From assembly GCF_003597395.2 (NCBI RefSeq), contig NC_133773.1, forward strand, positions 64,126,424 through 64,190,423: a stretch of 64,000 nucleotides of DNA. Direction: 5' to 3'. Below, piece by piece: positions 55,335 to 64,000 of the stretch. This stretch comes from Chelonoidis abingdonii. Taxonomy: Eukaryota; Chordata; Testudines; Testudinidae. Both the position numbers and the translations under genes were made by a program. The notes below the pieces were generated by a model that did not search any database, was not told the origin of the DNA, and saw nothing but the letters and a program-made list of their open reading frames with translations. Within the stretch, counting starts at the first letter, position 1; each line of letters opens with the position of its first letter.

Positions 55335-58300
55335 ATCAAATGCCTTCTACTCTTGTCTACCCACATGTACTTCCTTTTCATGACCCACTATCCTGATGAT
55401 ACACCATCAAGAAGACAATACTTCTATGCATGATATTACATCATTAGGGGTATGGTTAAGGTTTTTGGGCTTGTTGATCTATAGATCAATCCATCCATCT
55501 ATTGTAGGGTTTTATACTCCTGTTCATTACTGTAGTATCTGAGCACCTTTTGTGTAAAATCAATAGCAATAGTGAAGACCTCTGTGGTCTTCATGGAGTC
55601 TCTGGCACTTCTCCCTTTTCAAGTTCAAAACTCTGCTTGAAGTAGGGTTTTCATTTTTAGTTTTTTGGTGGGGGTTGTTAGGGAGCATAATGGGGTATCA
55701 GTGTTAGCTTTGGATTCCCTGCCATAGAGGAGTAAATACTACTGGAAGGGATGTGCGTGAGTTTGGGCTCTAAGGCCCTGATTCAGAAAAGCATTCAAGC
55801 ACATGATCAGGTTAGTGTGTTCCCATGTATACGGACAGGGGAAGGGGAACTTTTGATATTCTTGTTGTGTATCCCCTTTTCACATTGTTTGAGGTTGTGC
55901 ATGAATAGTGAAAATGTGAAAAAAAGTTTGGGGGGAATGGTTGTAAGAATACAAGGGACCTGCAACTGCATCTGTGAGGTCATACATACATAGTAAAAAG
56001 CTGGGTGGGGAGAATGTTCCCCATTACACCCCACGGTGGCTGCTGGTAAAGCTTCTATCTCAGCTCTCTGATTTCTGAAATGTTATGGTTAGTATCAGGA
56101 GAAGGATGTTCTTTTTCAGTACTTTCGGAACAATCTAATGAAACCTTTTAATATCCACTCCAAGCAAGTCACCTCTGCTTGTAAATTTGTTATGATTATG
56201 CAATCACTCAGTATAGATTGTAAACTCCTTAGAGATGGTCCATGACCCATCTATGTCCTGTACTAGCATATTGTTAGTACTTAACAAATAACTCTTAATA
56301 ATAATTGCTTAAAAGCTTATACTGATTTTTTTTTCAGGAGGAAGGATTATTCCTGATTGTTTTCTGTTTTCCTGTTTGTCACATAAATGAAATATTTAAT
56401 CATGCTAATGGACAGCTGCTGTGGGCCATAAGAGGAAATGCAACTGCCCTTTTTGCTTTTCCCCTTTACTGTTCTGATATAGAGGTAGGGAATACGAGAG
56501 AAAAGATGAGGGGATCCTATCAGGTAACAATAAACTTCAAAGATGGCATAGAGTGCTTGGGCCAGACTGTCAAGGCTAGTGATGAAGAAAACCTTAAGCT
56601 TATGTCCTAAAAATATGTGCTCATTTAGACTTTGAATAAAAAATATACAGTATTAGAGCTACGGGAATAACAGATTTTTTGGTTCACTGGCAGTTCTGAA
56701 AAATAAAGAAAATCATCTTGGATTGACTGAATAACAAGTTTTTTAAAACTTTTCAGCCAATCAAAAAAAAAAATGGTGGTGAACAAAATGCTTTGTTTGA
56801 CCCAAAACAAAATGTTTCAATTATTTTTCAAGTACTTTTAAATGTTTTAATTTTTAAATAAAATAAAAGGAAATTTTGAAATGAAAAAAGTCATTCTGTA
56901 TAAAAAAATGAAACTATTGATTTAAAAATATCATACTGAAATAGTTTGAGTTTGGAATATTTGTGTTTGGAATTTTTTAGGGGCTTTTGGACTAAAACAA
57001 TTGAGCTAATATTACCAAAAAAAGAAATAAAAAAATCACAAAATGTTTGTGACACCAAAGCTGCATTTTTTTTGCAGCAAAAAAGTTTTGGATGAAAAAT
57101 TCACCCAATTCTATGGAGTACAGCTTCCTACACTTGAAGCCTTTTAAAGGCGCAGGGTCAGACTGCACCTGGGTAACCCGCTGTGAATATCTGTTGCAAG
57201 TTCCCCTCTGTCAAGCCACAGAAAATACAGTTTTTACAGACCCTAACACTAAAGCATTGTCTCTTTAGCTCAAGCTGTAGCACCTCATGCTTTTGGCTGT
57301 GGAAATCCCCTGGCCAATCTCCAGTGTGTTGGCCAAGATGGCAGTTGTTACTCCTAGACTCTGTACAGATGCACAAAACCTATAAAGAGATTCTTATCTC
57401 TCTTTTTCACCCTTGTGCAGTCTGCAGCTACAACATAGCTGTGGACTGGAGGCCTACCTTCCACTTTATTCTTCTGCAGACACAAGCTTCCCAACATGTG
57501 GAGAGTGAGCAGGGGGCATGGCCCTACTTCCCCTTGGCATTAGTTAGGTCTGGATGGAGAAACTGTACCTTCAGAAGTGATTGTGTAGCTGCTTTATTAG
57601 CATATATTTCCAGGGAGCAATTCTACATGAGCCAGCCAGAGTTCCTTCTGGGATTCTCCTACGGCTCATTCACACCCCATCCAGTATGCCTGAGAATGCC
57701 AAGGGGACACTAGCCTATAGCTGGCAGGCAGTTAATTGTGTGCAATAATGAATTTTTAAAAAAAGCTTACAGTTCCATTAGTGACACTTATATAGCTGTC
57801 AAAATCACATTGTCCCCAGTGCTTTTTTGAATAGATACTATGATAGCTTTGTTATGAATTATCAGTTTTGGGGAAAAAAACCAAGATCCATTTGTGGAAT
57901 GATATTCTTTGTGTTTTCTCAAGCTTTTGTTGTAATTCTTCTCTGTGTAAGTAGGTCAAACAGTCTGCAGTGTGAACTAAAAGCTTAAGATGTAGCTGTC
58001 AAATGATGGCATTCTTCCCTTGTCATTCTCAGGTGCATTAGTCATTCGGAGAATCAAACAAGCCTTGGCAGATCAAAGAGCTGCTACATACATCTTCATG
58101 TAAGACAGTCTGAAGAAAGGAGAGAATTCTGAGTCTGAAGACATATTTCTTTAATCAGCATGAGGATTTATTTGTGATGTTTAATTATACAGGATATGCA
58201 GTGCTATAATCCTTAGCACATAACTTGGTCATAGCAATATGATTCTGCTACTGATGTTCACTGCATATGGATTACTTACAGCTAAATTAATCCTTCTTTC

Positions 58301-60256
58301 ATTGTTCTAATATATGATCATTCAGAGAGATGTGAATAGATAGACATAGTGAATACCTTCACTTTTGCCAGCTACATAATTCAGTTTGTCAGGCATCCAT
58401 CTGTAGCTTGTGGTACAATCATTACAAACTACAAATGGAAATAATATTCAAAGTACAAATGACATACACTTCCTAGCCAAAATCATTCAAATTAAACTAT
58501 TGCCTTTGTGATCTAATAACCAATTCTGGGCATCTATTCTTTGTCATTCTGGTGTAAATACTATTGGGTTATAGCAGGTAGGTTTGTCGGGAGATTGCAA
58601 AATAAGTAACATTATGCTTTCGCATCAAAACATTGGTTCAGGATTATCCCCTTCCATGTGAAAACTCACAGGAGGGCCCCTTCAAGGTTTGCCTTGTGGA
58701 ATATACTTCATTATGTTTCCCTGGGGTTAGGAGAACAATTTTTGTAAGTGGCTTCAGTCCCCAGACACACTGGAAATTACAAGACTTTTTTTTAAAAACT
58801 TTCCTGTAGATTCCATCTACACTGAGGTGTGTGTGTGGGGGGAGAGAAGGATTAAGGGAGAGCATTGACGAAATCTCTCTGCAGTGGCAGAGAGAGATCT
58901 ATGCATAGAGAATGCCTGCTGCAAGCAGATCAACAGGTTAGGATCCAGCCTTTGATTTTTAAAACGTGCTTAAAACATTTGTGATTAATGGGCTGGTGAA
59001 AAGACAAAGGACTGCAACGTTCCAAAGGAATGATTGTAAGAAGCATTATGGCTTACGCTGTGCAAATGCCAGGAGCAGGCCATCTGATTTTTTGGACTCT
59101 GTTCTAATTCTGCTGCAACTTCATTATTTTATATATACTTCAAACAGGGAGAGTGCTCTTACATGGGGAGGGCGGATTAGAGAGAGGAAGGATATCCAAT
59201 TGATTAATAAGAGAGTAAATTGTGAACTCTGACAGTAATCAAGAGATAAATGTCCAAACTTAACTCAGCCACAAGCTGTTCTGTTTACACTATTGGATGT
59301 GAAAAACCCTTCTTCTTGTTATGTGAATTATTAGTGAGAATCTTCCCTACTTTCACAGGAATGTTCTGAGGATTAATTAGTTAATATTTGTAAAGTGCTA
59401 TAAAAATGAAAAGAAGTGAAAAGTGCAATCTGAGAACTAAGCATTCCCATTGTTTCACCTATTACGCTTGCTACTGAGTGATCATTAACTCTCACAATTT
59501 GCAACCTCTATTTAAATTTGTTATGCACGGTCCATTCCATATAAATAACAAATCATAATGTTGCATTATCACTTTGTAGTACACAATAATAACCACATTA
59601 TGACACCATGAAAATACCCAGTGTCCTAATATTGTCCTAATTTATACTGGCCAATTCAGTATATTCAGTGTCCATAATATATACTGTAATAACTAGCAAG
59701 GTGTTTAACCATATGTCTGACTTTAGACATGTGAGCAAAGATAAGCATGTACTTAAATACCCTCCTGTATTTGACCTAAATTAAAAATTATAAATGATTT
59801 CTGAAATCATTTTGAAAAAATGTCCTACTGGTGAAATAAATAATTGGAAATTGTTCAACACCTCTCAAATAAAATAAATGAATAAGGTAGGGGGTTGGAT
59901 AAAATGAGACCTGAATTTACCCTGAGTTTCAATTTCTAAATTAAAATATTGGAAGTTGCCAATAAAAAACAATCCTGTGGTGACCCAATAGATTTATTTG
60001 TTCTCACATCTCTGATGTATGATCACTGTAGTGCAGTTTCCGGTTAGTTGGGGGTTGGGGTGGGGGTTGTTACTATTTTTTGTTTTCTTTGTCATTTACT
60101 GTCTTTTATGGATTAAGCATTCAAGGATGTGTACTGCCAATGTTATTGTTTCTTTGGGATTTGTCCTTGTGTATATATCGTTATATCTCTTTTCTGATTG
60201 ATTTTGAAATGTTTGATTTTTCTTTTACTATAAAGACTAAGATTTTCAGAGTGAGT
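55335..60256. other. Unassigned stretch with minor repeat traces
   Basis: 56211-56310 ('gattgtaaactccttagaga', 'agtacttaacaaat') is another old CR1/L2-like tail. 56640-57110 is a long A/T-rich foldback-like patch built on 'tgaaaa/ttttca' words. A weak exon-like segment at 58033-58099 is discussed under findings. The 176-codon frame at 57183-57713 has no recognised domain and I do not call it. Confidence 0.4.
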
Positions 60257-60263
60257 TAATTAT

Positions 60264-60792
60264 CACTAAGGCTGCAGATTTGTCACAGTATTTTGTGGAG
60301 CAGTCACAGTAAATTTAGTGAAAGTCACATTTTTCATGATTTTTGATAAATCCTGTGTGAGTGGGGTCTGGAGAGTAAGCCTGCCCACACTCATCCTGCA
60401 ATGGCAACTCATGTGGCTTCTGTCCCACATGGCACGGCCCAACTCTCCACTCTGGTCTTTGTAGTCTGGCACAAGATGTTCCAGCACCTTTCAGGTTTGG
60501 CCTGGCTGCACCTCCATCATGATGCCACGCCAAACCTGATCGGCACTGCAAAGCTATGCACCAGATTGCACAGCCATCCACTCAGATCTGCTCCATCCAC
60601 CCCTACCACCTCAGTATGATGGAGGGGCAGTTGGGCCAAACCTGAGTGGTGCTGTGCCTGAAGGCACAATGCCTGAAGGAGGAAGGTTGGCCCAGCCTCG
60701 TGGGACAGGAACCAATGCTTTTTTAAAAGCATGGACACAAAGACAATTCACAGAATCCATGACATTTCCCCATGTTGACAAACCAGCAGCCC
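60264..60792. mobile_element. hAT-like non-autonomous element
   Basis: The left end 'aaggctgcagatttgtcaca' and right end, reverse complemented, 'agggctgctggtttgtcaac' are inverted repeats. TAATTAT flanks both sides (60257-60263 and 60793-60799), seven bases of a likely 8-bp duplication. Internal words repeat ('gccaaacctga', 'gtcacag' against 'catgacat'). Overlapping frames on both strands in 60266-60907 are not believed. Confidence 0.65.
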
Positions 60793-60799
60793 TAATTAT

Positions 60800-61716
60800 A
60801 GTACAGTCATTAGAGAGGTCCAGGGAAAAACTGGAAAACTCTCCAGAAGGGAGGTGAAGATGATCCAAGAAGTCGCATCCAATCTTGCTTAAGGGCAGAA
60901 AGAACATCCAGTGTACTGTACTTCAGCTTCAGAAAATACTTTGGGAAATCTAAGAAGTGATTCTGATACAACTGCAAAATAGATATCTAGACACCAGAGC
61001 TAAGCCGTGCAGCCTTACTCAGAATTTGACAGCATTTCTCTTGTGCCTCTGCTATTCCACACAATAATAACAACCTATTTTCATCAAGCCCTTTACAAAA
61101 ATATATTTTTACAATATCCCCCTGTCTTTTTTCTTTCTGCCTCTCCAAATGAGCCTGATCCAAAGTTCATTTAAATAAAAGTAATGATTCCTATTTACTT
61201 TAATTTATTTCTGTGTCAATATGGATTTGGTAGGAGGGAAGTAATCTTCAAATATATTGATGACATATTAATATTTTGTTCATGATACCATTTTCAAATA
61301 TGAATATCTTGTATGCCTCCCATGTAATGAAACAGTTTTATGACTGAAATAATTCCAAATTTCTCTGTTGCATTTACATTTATTTTGAGTGGTCATATCC
61401 TCCTTCTGCAGTTTTCTGATGTACTCATTTCAAAGCCTAGATGACTTTGAGGGTGAAATGTACCCATTTGATGGCAAAATCCTTAGCTTTACCTGTGATA
61501 TGTAATTTATTTACAACACAAGCATGCACAGGCCTGGATAGTCACATAGCCATCTTTATTTTACCACTTCTCATTCACTCTCTCCGCTACAAGGCAGTAT
61601 AGAAATAATCATGTCATCACATATTTGGACTAGAGTCACTGGATATAGGATGGTAACAGTTGCTGGATGGAAGAAAAATAACGCAAACCAGAGTAAAACT
61701 TGTTTGTGGGGGGACT
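60800..61716. other. Unassigned non-coding sequence
   Basis: No supported gene or element. Confidence 0.5.
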
Positions 61717-62651
61717 GTGATGGGGTGAACTCCCCACAACGGTCCCGCAAGAGTTGAATTAGGTCAAGTGGGCCCAGTCAGCCAGTTGGACTGCAATCTG
61801 GAAGAATTAAGCCTGGGAGGAAAACCCTAATTAGGTGAGGCTCACCTGTATGAGAACAGGTGCTGCTTGTATGAAGACAGGATATTGGAAGCAAAGGAAA
61901 CACCTGTGAGGTAATTTGCAGCCACTCCCTGGGAGAAAGGAAATGTATTTGGAGACTATAGAGACAAGTAGCTTATGGTTACTCCCAGGGAGGAGGGAGT
62001 TGAGAGACTGGTAAACCCAGAAGAATGGGGAAAGCCAGGACGTAAGAAAAAGGCTCAGGAAAAGGCATCAAGGAACCAAACCTTGGCTGCTGTTTAGACA
62101 GTCCCTGAGCTGGAACCCAGAGTAGAGGGTAGGCCTGGGTTCCCCCACCTGCTACTGAGGCCGTGGAACCTGGGGCAGTGAATGGGAGGACTGCCTGTGA
62201 CTACTGGTGAGTGTGGATTTTGATACATATTCCTCCCTCTTCTCTTTTCTGCCCTGTCTGGAAGGGAAAACCATGCAGTGACCTGGCTGGAGGGCCAAGT
62301 CACAAAGATGATGCAGAAGTTACTGGAGCGAGAGAGGGGCTGCAGGCTGAGAGAATGGGGGAGTGTAACCACTGGAATGGGCATTGGCCTGGCAGAATCA
62401 ACCCCCGGAATGACCAGGAGGAGGTGCCATATTGTGGTAGGGTGACCAGATAACAAGTGTGAAAAATCAGGACGGTGGTGGGGGATAATAGTCACCTATT
62501 TAAGACAAAATGCTGAATATCGGGACTGTCCCTATAAAATCGGGACATCTGATCACCCTATCCTGTAGTGAGTAGAGCACCCGGTGACAGAGAGACAGAA
62601 CTTTCTCCTGAAGCTGTTTCCCAGCTGTGGCATGAACTCTACCAAGAACTG
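61717..62651 (+). mobile_element. Possible LTR-type repeat, interrupted
   Basis: 'tgtgatggggtgaactcccc' starts a stretch of moderate GC with no matching neighbour, resembling a turtle LTR opening, and the sequence style stays constant until P6. It is interrupted by a small MITE at 62440-62558, and its right end is hidden by P6 and the window edge. Neither a polyadenylation signal nor a target duplication could be fixed. The 133-codon minus frame (62094-62495) is not believed. Confidence 0.35.
62440..62558. mobile_element. TA-flanked MITE (Tc1/mariner-like), 119 bp
   Basis: Ends GGGTGACCAGATAAC and, reverse complemented, GGGTGATCAGATGTCC are inverted repeats, and each side abuts TA (62438-62439 and 62559-62560). 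'aatcgggacatc' and 'atcgggactgtc' repeats occur inside. Size, ends and TA duplication fit a mariner-type MITE common in turtles. Confidence 0.7.
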
Positions 62652-62734
62652 TCAGAGGGGTAGCCATGTTAGTCTGGATCTGTAAAAGCAGCAGAGAATC
62701 CTGTGGCACCTTATAGACTAACAGACGTTTTGGA

Positions 62735-62776
62735 GCGTGAGCTTTCGTGGGTGAATACCCACTTCGTCAGACGCAG
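62735..62776 (-). ncRNA. Hammerhead-ribozyme-like motif, P6
   Basis: On the minus strand: CTGACGA (62764-62770), extra A, stem II GTGGGT/ACCCAC fully paired with loop ATTC, GAAA (62743-62746), then 'gctcacgctcc', giving the short stem III and C at the expected cleavage position. It has a core matching CUGANGA and an unmutated stem II, so it is the best copy to test. Stem I flanking bases (ACTGCGT before the core) do not pair cleanly with the bases right after the cleavage site. Confidence 0.6.
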
Positions 62777-62939
62777 TAGTGGAAATTTCCAGGGGAGGTA
62801 TATATATGCTAGCAGCAGCTAGAGATAACGAGGTAGTTCAATCAGGGAGGATGAGGCCTATTCTAGCAGTAGAGGTGTGAAACCAAGGAGGAGAAACTGG
62901 TTCTGTAGTTGCAGCCATTCACAGTCTTTGTTTAATCCA

Positions 62940-64000
62940 GAGCTGATGGTGTCAATTTGCAGATGAACTGAAGCTCAGCAGTTTCTCTTTGAAGTCTGGT
63001 CCTGAAGTTTTTGCTGCAGGATGGCCACCTTAAGTCTGCTACAGTGTGGCCAGGGAGGTTGAAGTGCTCTCCTACAGGTTTTTGTATATTGCCATTCTCG
63101 GTATCTGATTGTGTCCATTTATCCTTTTCCGTAGTGACTGTCCAGTTGTGCCAATAGTACTAGCAGAGGGGCATTGCTGGCATATAATGGCGTATATTAC
63201 ATTGGTGGACCGTGCAGTGAATGAACCGGTGATGGTGTGGCTGATCTGTGTTAGGTCTGTTGATCGGTGTCGCTGGTGTAGATATGTGGGCAGAGTTTGC
63301 ATCGAGATTTGTGCTGGAATGGTTTCCTGAGGTAGAGTTACTATGATACGTGTGCAGTTGCTGGTGAGAATACCGTTCAGGTTGGCAGTTGTCTGTGGGC
63401 AAGGATTGCTGCCACCAAGACCTGTGAAAGTTTGGGATCATTGTCAGGATGGGTTGTAGAGTCGCTGATGATACGTTGGAGGGTTTAGCTGGGGCTGTAT
63501 GTGATGGCCAGTGGGAGTCCTGTTGTTCTTTTCTTGGGTTTGTCTTGCAGGGAGGCTCTGGGTACACGTCTGGCTCTGTTGATTCTATTTCCTATTTCCT
63601 CGTGCGGGTATTGTAGTTTTTGAGAATTCTTGGTGGAGATTTGTAGGTGTTGGTCTCTGTCTGAGGGGTTAGAGCAGATATGGTTGTACCTCAGTGCTTG
63701 GCTGTAGACAATGGATCGTGTGATGTGCCGGATGGAAGCTGGAGGGATGAAGGTAGGCATAGCGCGTCGGTAGGTTTTCGATATAGGGTGATGTTAATGT
63801 GACCATCACTATTTTCACCGTGGTGTCTAGAAAGTGGACCTCCCATGTAGATTGGTCCAGGCTGAGGTTGATGGTGGGGTGAAGTTGTGAACGTGGTGGA
63901 ATTTTTCTAGAGTCTCCTTCCATGGGTCCAGATGATGAAGATGTCATCAATGTAGCGTAGGTAAGAAGGGGCGTGAGTGGACGAGAGCTGAGGAAGCGTT
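62940..64000 (-). pseudogene. PLE reverse transcriptase-endonuclease gene, broken
   Basis: The minus strand carries, in order from the window edge, the reverse transcriptase active-site region YLRYIDDIFIIWTHG. Its YIDD catalytic box is at 63943-63954. Next come sequence with VHFLDTTV (about 63820-63845), a connecting region, and TNPRKEQQDSHWPSHT near 63510-63550. The Cys-rich region follows near 63300, then the GIY-YIG module (YAIICQQCPSA, TGQSLRKRINGH, about 63110-63215) and KPVGEHFNLPG near 63050-63085. A stop follows soon after YIDD and several frameshifts separate the blocks, so the gene is dead. In PLEs this single protein does target nicking (GIY-YIG) and reverse transcription. The Glu of KPVGEHF is retained, unlike P2. 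Confidence 0.85.

Larger units (their letters stand above)
62652..64000 (-). mobile_element. PLE insertion P6 (family 1), runs off the window
   Basis: The outer tail ('tcagaggggtagccatgtta') starts at 62652, followed by the end repeat, the best-conserved hammerhead-like motif in the window, about 300 bp of 3' non-coding sequence, then the protein region on the minus strand up to the window edge. This is the only copy here that reaches the reverse transcriptase. No target duplication can be checked because the other end lies outside. Confidence 0.85.

Noticed and set aside
57183..57713. 176-codon plus-strand open frame
   Set aside because: No recognised domain, and no exon-like boundaries or promoter. 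Frames of this length occur by chance in 64 kb.

Overview
The window is non-coding, repeat-rich vertebrate DNA, most likely from a turtle. The organism call rests on the repeats. There are several Penelope-like retroelements (PLEs) whose ends begin with the 'cagaggggtagc' and 'gtggcacctta' words that I associate with turtle and crocodilian genomes. There is a tRNA-derived SINE with a CR1-like tail of the turtle pol III/SINE type, large solo LTRs, and many hAT- and Harbinger-like foldback elements. I find no bacterial-type genes, operons or CRISPR arrays. Nearly all open frames are chance frames; those with recognisable protein content are broken PLE copies.

Layout. 1-12 kb: mostly unassigned AT-rich sequence with a few small foldback elements (6.6, 7.3, 10.5 kb). 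12.0 kb: one good candidate coding exon, suggesting that part of the window lies in introns of a plus-strand gene. 12.7 kb: PLE insertion P1. 16.1-18.1 kb: P2, two inverted PLE copies inside one 13-bp target duplication. 18.6-19.7 kb: solo LTR L1. 21-28 kb: mostly unassigned. 28.5-29.7 kb: P3, inverted PLE ends around an 859-bp assembly gap. 31.3-32.5 kb: solo LTR L2, same family as L1. 33-39.7 kb: foldback elements and three hAT-like elements, one nested in another repeat. 41.2-42.1 kb: solo LTR L3 with a 523-bp gap. 46.8 kb: PLE end P4. 47.3-49.2 kb: possible LTR L4, a SINE inside a foldback element, and a GC-rich hAT-like element with an internal minisatellite. 50.7-51.6 kb: LTR-like element L5 with an odd repeated-peptide frame. 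52.3-55.3 kb: three-level nest, LTR L6 (minus) split by LTR L7 (plus), itself split by PLE P5. 55-60 kb: unassigned. 60.3-60.8 kb: hAT-like element. 61.7-64.0 kb: a possible LTR-like repeat, a TA-flanked MITE, and PLE P6, which runs off the window with a reverse transcriptase YIDD box and a GIY-YIG domain.

The main result concerns the PLEs. Three families share a hammerhead-ribozyme-like core in their end repeats. Four insertions (P1, P2, P3, P5) carry inverted end repeats between perfect 9-14 bp target duplications. In each of these four only one end carries the extra terminal tail. Inverted end repeats, hammerhead motifs and GIY-YIG endonucleases are known PLE traits; what is useful here is that they can be read together, with exact boundaries, at several loci. 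The hammerhead activity is untested and the fit is imperfect (an extra A and no clear stem I).
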